DNA from: Adineta vaga
Taxonomy: Eukaryota > Rotifera
DNA: 64,000 nt
Direction of reading: 5' to 3'
NCBI GenBank assembly: GCA_021613535.1
Contig: CP075493.1
Span: forward strand, 7,440,001-7,504,000
Position numbers and translations under genes: made by a program. Numbering within the stretch: the stretch's first letter is position 1; each line of letters begins with the position of its first letter. Shown in pieces: positions 54,302 through 64,000 of the stretch. The notes under the pieces are model-generated. The model worked only from the letters and a program-made list of their open reading frames with translations. It searched no databases and was not told the origin of the DNA.

Positions 54302-55024
54302 ATGTGTTGGAGTCTTGAAGTTTCATTGAAATTTGCTTTTGCACATTTCCTAGCAGCAGTTTATGTTGCATGGCATCGTCCACCTCATATGCGTTATTTT
54401 CTATCGTTTATTTCATTCTATTTGGCAATGGAATTATTACAAGCACTTGAATGGTTCACTGGAGTTGAATCACATTTAAATCAAACATGTACAAATACGA
54501 ATACATTTCTAACTATTATTGCGTATATCTTTATTTGGTTGCAACCAGTTCTATTTGCTTCATTTGCAACGAAACATGACAGTCGATTTGTATGGTATTA
54601 TTCTTTGTATACTCTTGTGGCAGCTTTATTTAATCTTATTCTTGGCTTTTGTCAAAAAGCTATAGGATTAGAATTAATGTCTCAAACTGAAAAAACAAAT
54701 TATGGTCAACATACATGTACGTATCGTGGTGAAGGTAATCATTTAGTATGGAAATTTTCAGTACCATCATTTAATTATCAACCGACACATTATGTTTATT
54801 TTTCAATTATTTTGTTAACTATCATTTTTCATTTTGATCGAATTCTTCAATTTACAATTGGAATAGGATGGTTAACAACATTTTTTCTAAGTCTATTCAT
54901 TATCGGCGGTGTCAATGCTGAATTAACTTCATACTGGTGTCTATTAAGTATATTTGCTGATATTCCAATTATTATTTATACAATGTTATATGCAAGAAAC
55001 AAAAGCAAACAAAAAATAAACTAA
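54302..55024 (+). CDS. Intronless seven-transmembrane protein of unknown function
   Basis: 240 residues from ATG 54302 (MCWSLEVSLKFAFAHF); a TTG six nt upstream is in frame but an ATG start is preferred. Seven hydrophobic segments can be seen, at about residues 8-24, 34-52, 67-88, 96-116, 164-180, 184-205 and 212-231. Conserved-looking features are CWS near the start, AMELLQALEW in helix 2 and WLQPVLFA in helix 3. The CWS.../ME.LQ pattern recalls uncharacterised membrane proteins of protists, algae and some large DNA viruses, but I cannot confirm this. The lack of introns, in a region where most genes have several, would fit a transferred or retrocopied gene. Not a recognisable GPCR: no DRY or NPxxY motif. 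Confidence 0.8.
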   Translation: MCWSLEVSLKFAFAHFLAAVYVAWHRPPHMRYFLSFISFYLAMELLQALEWFTGVESHLNQTCTNTNTFLTIIAYIFIWLQPVLFASFATKHDSRFVWYYSLYTLVAALFNLILGFCQKAIGLELMSQTEKTNYGQHTCTYRGEGNHLVWKFSVPSFNYQPTHYVYFSIILLTIIFHFDRILQFTIGIGWLTTFFLSLFIIGGVNAELTSYWCLLSIFADIPIIIYTMLYARNKSKQKIN

Positions 55025-55584
55025 TAAATTATATCTTTTTTTTTTTCTAATAAAATCTTCCATTCATTTTCATTCAATCAGCATGAAATTATGATTATCT
55101 TCATCTACGACTAATTGATGTCGGATTGTTGACAACTTGTCAGTTGATGAATACTAAGAGGTGTCAATTCTTATCTATACAAGAAAGCTGACTTTTGCTT
55201 CGCGTGTCCAGAATACATATGAGTTTGACCATCATTGTTCTTTCTTTCTTCTATATGTCAAAGTACAAGAGAAAGAAAAATATTCTTCATTCTTTTTGTA
55301 TTGAATGCTTTATACCGGAAAATAGTCTGTTAGGGCTCATCGGATGTCTATATTAATGTAAGACGGATCAGCATAATGAGTTTTCTTTTTTGTCACCGAG
55401 GCATTAGTTCAAATAGAAAAAATCGTGGAAAAATTCACGGCAATAGTTCGGCAAGTGATATTTTTTAATTTGATTTATAGATAAAACATAGTCTATTTAT
55501 ATATCCAGATGTTCTTTAAGTAGGATTTTATATATTGTTATAAAGCTCTAATAAAAGTATTGATTTCTAGTTCGAGAAAATCAT
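55025..55584. other. Shared 3' region of two convergent membrane-protein genes
   Basis: AATAAA overlaps the stop region at about 55023 and again near 55049. No gene seen. Confidence 0.5.
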
Positions 55585-56163
55585 TTACACAGTCATACGT
55601 CGTATAAGATCATTGCTTAGAGCTTCGAGTTCCATTTGTCGTTTCACCCGTTTTGTTCTTAACATGCGACTAATGATAAACACTGTTAATAGGATACCAA
55701 TCATATTTATAATTAACTCCATAATGAAATCAGTTATTTCTTCATTCATTTGTTTTTCCTTCGTCATCGTTTTGTTTATTTGTGTTAGATTCATTCGTAA
55801 AAATTCAAATGATGAATCGAGTGAATTTTCAAAAGAACCAAGATGATAATAATAATATAAATCGAAAAGAAAACGAATGATAAATAGAATGAAGAGAAGA
55901 AGAAGAGAAATTGATAAAATTCCAACACGTTCAAACCATAATGAATAAATAATTAAGATTGAATAGATTGTTATACAGAAAGTACTGATAAGACTTCGAA
56001 TTGAAAGATAAATTTTCAGATGTATTGATGAAATCGAATTTGTCGATTGAAAAATCACATGTTTAGTATATTGAAATGTAGTTGATACAAGATAAGCATA
56101 GAAACAATTGAGTAGAACACGTAAATTATTGATTTCTATCGAAAAATAATTGTTTCTCGACAT
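55585..56163 (-). CDS. Intronless four-transmembrane protein of unknown function
   Basis: 192 residues. Four hydrophobic helices lie at about residues 16-31, 51-75, 80-102 and 148-166. An amphipathic stretch (FLRMNLTQINKTMTKEKQMN, two Asn sites) separates helices 3 and 4, and a basic cytosolic-type tail follows helix 4 (RMLRTKRVKRQMELEALSND). I recognise no family. A long single ORF in AT-rich DNA, with consistent codon use and membrane topology, supports a real gene, but homology is lacking. Confidence 0.6.
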   Translation of the reverse strand: MSRNNYFSIEINNLRVLLNCFYAYLVSTTFQYTKHVIFQSTNSISSIHLKIYLSIRSLISTFCITIYSILIIYSLWFERVGILSISLLLLFILFIIRFLFDLYYYYHLGSFENSLDSSFEFLRMNLTQINKTMTKEKQMNEEITDFIMELIINMIGILLTVFIISRMLRTKRVKRQMELEALSNDLIRRMTV

Positions 56164-58046
56164 GTGTTAATGTTTATATGACAATGAAGAAAATGACTCG
56201 TTCATTTTTATGAGATTATTAGAGATAAATCCTTTTTTTTTCTCTATCTGTTTTCGTCAAATTTACGAGATGATAAATTATCGTTCAAATAAATTTATAT
56301 ATTCTTTCAAATGTCATCGAACGAAGAACTTGTCTTTGGCGACATTTAGTGAGAAAAGTTTGACAGGCATCGTCAAATGTCTCTCTTATCTATGATTTGA
56401 TTATTTATAAAATACAACATAATTTCTTCGATGTGATCAAGTTATTTGATTGCGTGCCATTTCTAAGATTAACAATGACATGAAGTGAATAGAATAACAC
56501 AAGACATATGTAAGATGTTAGACAGAATATATAAGAGAAAGGAGGCGAAGTTTTTTTTCCGAAGATTCATCTTCTGATTTAATTAAATCATTGAGAGAAA
56601 GAAGAAGAAGAAAAAGAAGATGTGTGCAGACCTTATATATAAATAATGAACAATACACTTCTTGATTGCAATTTCTCATGAAAAAAAAACGAAGAAGAAG
56701 GAGAGGAAAATGTTTTATCTCATCCATGGAAGATATACAGTTCGATTATGCAATAGACATAGTTCAGTTTTTTTTATCAGAGTTGTAATTGAAGCTTATA
56801 TAATTTTCTTGTGACAAATAGAAATCGATTTGTTCAATCTTTTAAGTAAATTTTCTACATTGATTAATTCAAATTTGTATAAAATTCTCTGTTATATCAA
56901 TACTTTTGTTTGTCACCTCTGATTTGTTAAGTTTAATTTTTCTCTTCGCAGAAAAATGTCACAAGTACGAAAAAATTTCTTGCTTTTTCTTCTCTCGTGT
57001 ATATCACTTTCATCATACAGGTATTGAACTATGCGCCACTTAACTGATTACGTAAGAAGAAAAAATAATATAAACAACACGCGTCTATATATATATATAT
57101 ATATGAATGTATATCGAAGACAATACAATCGTCGTTCTCGTTTTATTCATACTAAAGTATATTTCTTAGGTGGTTCAAGGCTGGGAGAAAGAAAAAATTC
57201 TTACAGGTTTGTAAAAAAAAAAGAAGAAGAAGAAATTCTCTGTTTTATGTTGTTTTTTCATAGTTCATAATTGTGAACGTCATCGAAGATCCATTGTTCT
57301 CCTCTTCGTTTTCTTCTCCACTTAGTATCAAGAGACAAAATGGATTGTTGAGTTTTTCAATTTCCTACTAAAGCAATCTTCGAGTAGAAAAATGACGATG
57401 ACGATTCGATAGTACAAAAAAAAAGAAGAAATCAATCGATGTTTGATGATCGAGTCTAGTGACATTGACGAATGCGCACAAAAAGGAAGAAGAAGCAGAA
57501 GACTAGTCGTTTTTCTTATTTTATCGAATGGTCTCTCCTTTTGACATTTAGATATTTATTAATCATATCAGAACATCGATTATAATATCTTTATCATTTA
57601 TTTCATCAAAACGATAGGAGACTTAATAGAGCAAGTAACTTGACTTTTTTTCCGATTAATAATAACAAAATATTAATTTTCCTACTAATGTGATTGAATC
57701 GATTAACGTCCAGACGTCAATCTGTTTTCTCTCGAAAACTTTCTTTTCTTCTTCAAAATCGATCATTTTTCAATCCAACTGGGTAGATTATTCTTTAGAC
57801 CTTACAGCGTTTTGTTACATATATATATATATACGTGATAATAACACACACAGAGAGAGAATGTAACAGATGAAAAAATCTGTTGGACATCTTTAATAGA
57901 ATGTGTAAAGAAAAAAAATCGATTAACTAAAGTAATCATGTAAAACATTGATATAAACAGAAAACAATCTTATATTTTTGTTTGCTATTCTTTCTATTTA
58001 CTTGTAGATCGATGCAAAATAAGACTTTATTCATCTGTTCTCATCG
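56164..58046. other. Intergenic upstream of the carboxylesterase gene
   Basis: AT-rich, with TA runs near 57088 and 57820. Short frames (for example 57031-57270) are composition artefacts. No exon recognised. Confidence 0.5.
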
Positions 58047-60233
58047 ATGGACGATTCATCGATGTTCCTAGAAAGTCTTTTCATTTTTTTCTTATTTTTT
58101 TCTTCTATACATTCAAATGAACTTCGTATCAATACAACATCAGGTCTGTTCGAAGGTAAAGAAGTCATTATCAATAATGTTCCTGTACGACAATTTTTTG
58201 GTATTCCATATGGTGAAAAACCAGCTCGTTTTGAATTACCAATCTTACGAAAATATAAATCGAATATAACATATGCAACAAAACGAACACCAGGTTGTTT
58301 ACAAGCACAAGGTGGACTTTCCTATGGTCCATTTGAATTAACAGATATGTTTGAAGAAGATTGTTTAACATTGAATATGTTCACACCAAGAATCAAATCA
58401 TCAACACCACGAGCAATTATGGTATTTTGTCATGGTGGCTCGAATCAAGTCGGTTCAGCTTCTTTATTTGATGGAAGTGCTGTTTCTGCAATTGGTGATG
58501 TGATTGTAATATCAATAAATTATCGATTGAATATCTTAGGATTTCTTACTCCAGGTCCAGATACAATGTCAGGAAATTATGGTTTACACGATCAAATTTT
58601 AGCTTTAAAATGGATATCAATTAACGCGAAATCATTTAATGGTGATCCAAAACGTATTACTTATATTGGACATTCAGCTGGTGCAGCAAATGCTGTTCTA
58701 CTAGCAATGTCTCCACGTTCTAATGGTTTAATTGCTCGAGTTATTGCTCAAAGTGGTTGTCCATTAAATCAATGGTGAAAAAAAGAAACAATTGAAATTT
58801 ATTCTTGAGCTTTGTTTCTCTCTTTAGGGCTATTGATAGACAACCATCAATTCGATTTGATAATGTTATTAAACGTAATGGAATGATAGCAAAGAAAAAA
58901 TATATGCAAGAAAATATAAAACAATTGAAAAATATCTCGACAAATGAGTTTCGTTATATGTATCATTCAGGTTTAGAAATATCACCAGATTATCCGTAAG
59001 AAAAGATTCGTTTTCATTTTTAAATTCTTTCTTTTGATATATTTTAGATTTCCCACTATTGACAATGATATTCTTCCAAGTGATTTAGAAGGATTGATTC
59101 GTAAAGGACCACTTCGAAATGTTGATATATTAATTGGTGTCACAGCTGATGAAGCATTATATTTTGCTGAGGAACATATATTTAATCATTATTTACCAAG
59201 AAAATATCGTACAAGTTCATCATTAACAACTACTCAACGACCATCGACAATGAAAACTAATGGATTCATGTCAACATCGAATCCAATTCATAAAAAAACG
59301 GAAACCGAACCACCACAAGGATTTTCCTATTTTCGAAAGAATAAATATATTAAAAATTATTTAAAAACAAATTATCCCGATCATCTTTGTTTCTATGAAA
59401 ATATTCAAGCAAGATATATGCCACATATTGATGATCAACATAATCTCACAGAAACAGCACGTCTATATACAAATCTAGTCAGGTATGAAAAGAATAGAAA
59501 CGAAAAGAATATCATAATTTTCTTTTAAATTTTTCTTTAGTGATTTGATGTTTTATTATGATCTCGTTCGTTTTCTTCATGAACGTTTAGAATCGAAATC
59601 ATCGGCATCAACTTATGTTTATTATCATAACAATCCACCCGTATTTGATCTCGATCAAATTCTTCGTCGTATTCCACATATGATTGGACATTTTGCTGAA
59701 CTTGATCTGACATGGGGTGTACCATTTTTTAATCGAAAAAATCGAACCAATATAGCGTATCATTTGAATATTTCCTACAAACCAGAAGAAGTTGATTTGA
59801 GTTTTCAAATGATTCGTTATTGGACAAATTTTGCTAAAACTGGTAAATATAAAAAAGATAATTTGATTTCATTGAAAATTTTCATTCTTTAGGAAATCCT
59901 AATGAACCGGAATATGTTTTTGTTTATTGGCCAATGTATGAAAGAATGAAGAAATCATTCATTAGTTTTAATGCAAATAATACTCATATTGAAGAGAATT
60001 TTCTTGAAGAACGTTTTCAATTTTGGAATACAGTTTTACATAGTCATATGTGTGCACCATTTCGTTGGTATCATAAATGTTTATTGATTGGTATTCTCAT
60101 TATTGTTCTTAGTCTGTTATCAATTTATATTTTTTATAATGCTAAACGATCACGTCGAAATATCAAACCAACTGAAGTAACAAATACAGACACTGTGACT
60201 ACTTATCGTTTTACATCAGATGTTGTCTCTTAA
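58047..60233 (+). CDS. Membrane-anchored carboxylesterase/cholinesterase-like protein
   Basis: Alpha/beta-hydrolase of the type-B carboxylesterase family. Exons 58047-58774, 58828-58995, 59048-59482, 59541-59842 and 59893-60233 give 657 residues. A signal peptide leads; then GIPYGEKPARFELP, EDCLTLNMFTP, the oxyanion region VFCHGGSN, INYRLNILGFL and NYGLHDQILALKWI. The nucleophile is in IGHSAGAAN, the acid is Glu in VTADEALYF and the His is in MIGHFAELDLTWG, so the triad looks complete. A TM segment (LLIGILIIVLSLLSIYIFYN) and a 30-residue tail end it, as in neuroligin/gliotactin-type members. Unlike those, the catalytic Ser is present. The oxyanion motif is HGGSN instead of HGGGF. Confidence 0.88.
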
Positions 60234-61010
60234 TTTTGTGTGTGTGTGTGTTGATGTATTTGTAGTTCAGACCTTTGCTATCTTTCTCTTTTCTCTTGAT
60301 TTTATTATCTATTAAACAAAATGAAATCTTAGTGGACATCATTTATACATTAACGTATCATCTATAAGATAATCTTTTTCTTTTGTTTTCTTTTTCTTCT
60401 TCTAATAACCTTCTAATATATCATTACTACGTAAGAATTGATCTATTACTCAGTATCAAGAGAAGTCAATCAATCAGATTGTTTTATTGATCATCTGTTG
60501 AAAAGGCGAAAATATTGACAAAGATTATATAAAAACTGTACTTGAAAATTAGTCATATGCTTTTATAACATTTAGTAAATAGGTTGATGATCGATTTCTT
60601 TTATTAAAATGGAATTTTATAAAAGAAATCTATTTAAGTATTAATCGATTGATATTTATGTTTACATGTTTTATCTAATCAAAATCATTTTCTTTTTTGA
60701 ATAATAAAAAAAACGCACGTTATTTGTCTGTTTTGTTTATATAAGATAAGAAAACGGAAAGCCTTCTGATTATATCACAGGTCAATAATATATTAAACAA
60801 GAAAGAAAAATATTCATGTTCGTCCTTGATGAGAATGATGGTCCTTCAAAATCAATAGACACATACACACACACAACATGTCGATGACCTTTTTCTTCTT
60901 CTATATTATTAACTATATATCTTTCAATCTTATTTAATCCACTAAGTCTTGATTTGATGTATAGTATTTCATACATAATCATTATATAAAAAGAATAAAA
61001 ACGAATAATA
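60234..61010. other. Intergenic between esterase and protease genes
   Basis: Starts with a TG run after the esterase stop. AT-rich; nothing else supported. Confidence 0.5.
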
Positions 61011-62327
61011 ATGAGAAGAATGTTTTTCGTTTACATCATTTTTGTTTTTATTCAAACAATTCATGGAGAAGAATTGTTATGTGATACAAATGATTCATGG
61101 TCATGGACACCGTGGTTTAATTCACATACACCAAATTCGAAAGGTGAATATGAATTACATGCAACTATACGTAGTCAACATCCTACTCTCGTTTGTGCAC
61201 ATCCACGAGCAATTTCAGTACTTAATCAAGATGGTGTCAATATGGATCAAACACATGATAAGATGGTTTTACGTTCTTATGATATATATTGTTTAAATAA
61301 TTATATGTCTGAATATCAGAAGAAAAAATGTGATGATTATAGTGTACGCTATTGCTGTCCAAAAGTACTGAATACAACAACAGAAGAATTACGAGATATA
61401 TTTATCGCTAGTAATGAAGCAAAAAGTACACAATTAAAATGTGGTCGAACATTACGTACAGGTGCTGGACTTATCAGTTTATTCGGTAATCTAGCATCAA
61501 AAATTGTTAATGGTGTTGAAGCACGTCCGAAAAGTTGGCCGTGGCTTGTTTCAATTGGTGTTCGATATCGTGGTTTAAATGGTGTTTGGCAAAATCGTAC
61601 GCATATTTGTGGTGGAACATTAATTGATTTATCACATGTTCTTACAGCTGGTCATTGTCTTGAACAAAAGATTGATGATCGTTTTGTACCATTAACACCA
61701 ACAAATCCAACATTAGAATCATTTTTTTTCTTACGAATTGGTGTTCACGATATTCGTTTAACACGATCACAAGATATTTATCGTGCACGACGAATATTTA
61801 CTCATGAAAAATTTATTTCCAGTACATTTGAAAATGATATTGCGATGATTCGATTAGATCGACCAGTCTCAATTTCAGATAATATTACACCAATTTGTTT
61901 ACCATCAGCAAATGTTCCATTAGGAAAATTAGTTACTGTTGCTGGCTGGGGTACAGTTAGTGAAACATCACGTGTACATTCGAATGTTCTTCGACAAGCA
62001 AATGTTAATGTTTTACCATCAATTAACTGTCGAGTTTATATGGATATTCATTATGATGGAACGAAACAAGTTTGTGCTGCAGCTTTAGATTGGTCAAAAG
62101 ATACTTGGTAAGATCAAGAATTTATTTGTAATTTAAAAAACATCGAAAATTGTTTTTTTAGTGCCGGTGATAGTGGTGGTCCTTTAATGTATCAAGAAAA
62201 TGGTGGCTGGTCAATTGGTGGTATCACATCTTATGGTTATGGTTGTTCAAAACGTGGTTTTCCTGGTGTTTATACTCGTGCGTCATCATATTCGACATGG
62301 ATTAAAGAAAGAATGTTAAGCAATTAG
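61011..62327 (+). CDS. WxxW-domain plus trypsin-like serine protease
   Basis: Secreted S1-family protease. Exons 61011-62107 and 62162-62327 give 420 residues. A signal peptide ([16 protein letters not shown]) is followed by a domain of the mucin-2/CILP WxxW type: [20 protein letters not shown], several Cys, and a terminal VRYCC. The catalytic domain starts at the activation site [20 protein letters not shown]. Triad: His in LTAGHC, Asp in ENDIAMIRL, Ser in CAGDSGGPL. The specificity pocket residue six before the Ser is Asp (WSKDTCAGDSGGP), which predicts cleavage after Lys/Arg. The single intron lies between the Cys and Ala codons before the active Ser. Zymogen activation would cut at Lys-Ile; a Cys (LKCGRTL) can tether the propiece. 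Confidence 0.92.
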
Positions 62328-62728
62328 TCTGTCTTCTGGATATTTTTTTCTTTTTCCTCTACAAATAAATGACTATAAGAAAATTTCTTTATCACAACTA
62401 AATGAAAACATGAAGCGTATTCTTTTCTTTATTTATGATATTCATCATACATATGTATTACAATAGTTGTTCTAATAGATAAGATTTCTACGCAACGGTA
62501 AATAGAAACTGTGAATATTTCTCGTAGTAAAGAAGAAGAAGAAGAAGAAATACTGTTGAAATAACCTTGCTTCTTTTGTGTATGCGTTCTTCATCGTACG
62601 CTTCAATTTAATCATATAACTGACTCATTTCTAATAATATACAAAAGAAAAAAAAGAAGAAAATACATTATATTATTTTAAAGTTCTTTCGAACTGATAA
62701 TAATAATAATAATAATAATCACAATAGC
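62328..62728. other. Intergenic between protease and vWA gene
   Basis: Contains an AAG run near 62532 and an AAT run (62698-62719) directly before the vWA gene start. Confidence 0.6.
62698..62719 (+). repeat. (AAT)n microsatellite in a probable 5' leader
   Basis: About seven ATA/AAT units ending 9 nt before the ATG at 62729. Confidence 0.85.
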
Positions 62729-64000
62729 ATGTTGAGAATTATTAATCAAATCCAGTCAAATTTTCAATATGTCCCATTGAAACAAGTAAATATTGATGCA
62801 ACGATTAGTTCATTTGCTGCTGATGTAACAATCACACAAATTTTTCGTAATGATACAATATTGCCTATTGAAGCTATCTATTGTTTTCCAATTGAAGAAC
62901 AAGCCGCTATTTATAATTTTACAGCTCGAATTGATCATCGAGAAATCATTGCACAATTAAAGGAAAAAGAAAATATTTATAGTGAATCTATTGATCATTC
63001 GTGTTCAAATAATCTTGGAACTTATTTCTTAGAACAAGACGAAAAATCTCAAGATAATTTTATTATCAATGTTGGTGCATTACCTCCATCCAAAGAATGC
63101 ACAATTATCATTTCTTATGTGACTGAATTAGATCTTATACAAGAATCAATTATTCGTTTTGTCATTCCGGCAACAATTGCTCCTCGCTATAGTCCACAAC
63201 GGAAAGGATTAGCTGAATCATTGAGAACAAAATCGAAATATGTTCAATCGAATCCATATGAAATTCATTTTCATTGTCGTATTGAGAAATTGAAAGGATC
63301 AAAACAAGAACCGTATATTGCTCGATTAACTTCCCCATCTCATCATGTTGATATTGATTTATCTCATCAAGATATATATTTAGTAACATTTGATCAAAAC
63401 AAGACTTATCTAGATCGTGATATTTTAATTGATATAAAATTATCAGATAAACGAGCAAATACATTTGTTATTTTCGAATCAAATGCTGCTATGGCTGCAG
63501 TGACACCATTTGAAGAAGATTGTTATTTAAATTTAGATCATAATCAAACAAACGAATTCATCTTTATTCTTGATTGTAGTAGTTCAATGAGAAATGAAAA
63601 TAAAATTGGATTAGCACGAGAAGCAATGTTATTCTTCTTAAGAAATTTACCACAAAATTGCTATTTTAATATTATTAAATTTGGAACCAGATATACTTGT
63701 TTATTCAATGAATCCATTGTTTTCTACAATAATGTTAATGTACACATTGCTGAGAAATTTATTAGCCAAATACGAGCAGATCTAGGTGGAACAGAAATCG
63801 TAAGTATCTAACCGTATTGATATGAAATTTTGTTATGTTTCTACCATTATCTTTAGCTTGCACCGTTACAATGGCTTGAGCGTCATCCTTCCACAAACTG
63901 ATCATGTTCGTCAAGTATTCCTGTTAACTGATGGTCAAATTTCAAATGTTTCCGAAGTGTTAGAATTATGTCGTTCGATGGTTTCATCAACACGAATATT
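62729..64000 (+). CDS. VIT and vWA domain protein (VWA5A-like), 5' part
   Basis: First exon 62729-63799 (357 codons); second exon from 63857 to the window end. The VIT domain (residues about 1-135: ISSFAADVTITQIFRN, IEAIYCFPIEEQAAIYNFTA, VGALPPSKECTIIISYVTEL) precedes a vWA domain with a MIDAS motif in FIFILDCSSSMRNENKIGLA, then CYFNIIKFGTRY, GGTEI and VFLLTDGQISNV. This matches the VWA5A/inter-alpha-inhibitor-like cytosolic family. No signal peptide is visible. In exon 2 the frame set by the splice (LAPLQW) meets a stop at about 63899-63901, whereas the conserved continuation DHVRQVFLLTDG is in another frame: one extra base at about 63872-63890, or a damaged gene. Confidence 0.88.
63870..63898 (+). 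other. Apparent +1 frame break in the VWA5A-like gene
   Basis: Between LAPLQ (in frame after the intron) and PQTDHVRQVFLLTDG the frame moves by one base. No alternative donor or acceptor near 63799/63857 repairs it. Confidence 0.65.

Overview
The window is animal nuclear DNA: AT-rich (about 30% GC by eye), with spliced genes whose GT-AG introns are mostly 45-70 nt and start at GTAAG/GTATG/GTTAGT-type donors. The gene set is metazoan (Hox1/labial, a GBX-class homeobox gene, nuclear factor I, TRIM71/LIN-41, a two-pore K+ channel, a neuronal calcium sensor, NUP210). Compact introns, high AT and spiralian-looking genes suggest a rotifer, most likely bdelloid. That is an inference from style, not a proven assignment. 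Exon boundaries below were chosen by splice sites, phase and family conservation; reading frames were summed and close in every complete gene.

Layout. 1-2483 (+): 3' end of NUP210. 3288-6779 (+): carboxypeptidase D with two catalytic domains. 7749-8847 (+): GTP cyclohydrolase I. 9915-10893 (+): neuronal calcium sensor. 12323-18551 (+): two-pore K+ channel with up to six candidate alternative first exons. 21070-26906 (+): PDZ-LIM (LMO7/LIMCH1-like) gene, whose boundary with the channel is unclear because the exons are in compatible phase. 27511-31161 (+): NSUN5 rRNA methyltransferase, with a GBX-like homeobox gene (29567-29010, -) inside its large intron. 33200-31553 (-): LSM14. 34185-36656 (+): sterol O-acyltransferase. 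38502-41571 (+): TRIM71/LIN-41. 45908-43290 (-): secreted EGF-repeat protein in 17 exons. 46527-47245 (+): Hox1/labial. 48872-52842 or 53568 (+): nuclear factor I. 54302-55024 (+) and 56163-55585 (-): two intronless multi-pass membrane proteins of unknown function. 58047-60233 (+): membrane-anchored carboxylesterase. 61011-62327 (+): WxxW-domain trypsin-like protease. 62729-64000 (+): 5' part of a VIT/vWA (VWA5A-like) gene, running off the end.

The genes are not an operon or pathway. Themes are developmental regulators (TRIM71, Hox1, GBX, NFI), membrane signalling (K2P, calcium sensor, PDZ-LIM scaffold) and secreted or extracellular proteins (CPD, EGF protein, esterase, protease). I saw no transposon, rRNA, tRNA or CRISPR array. 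The most interesting points are the K2P alternative first-exon array, the possible K2P/PDZ-LIM chimera, a myristoylation-type alternative start for the PDZ-LIM protein, and a nested GBX gene with Trp instead of the near-invariant Phe at homeodomain position 49. Two one-base frame breaks (NUP210, VWA5A-like) look like sequence errors or damaged alleles.
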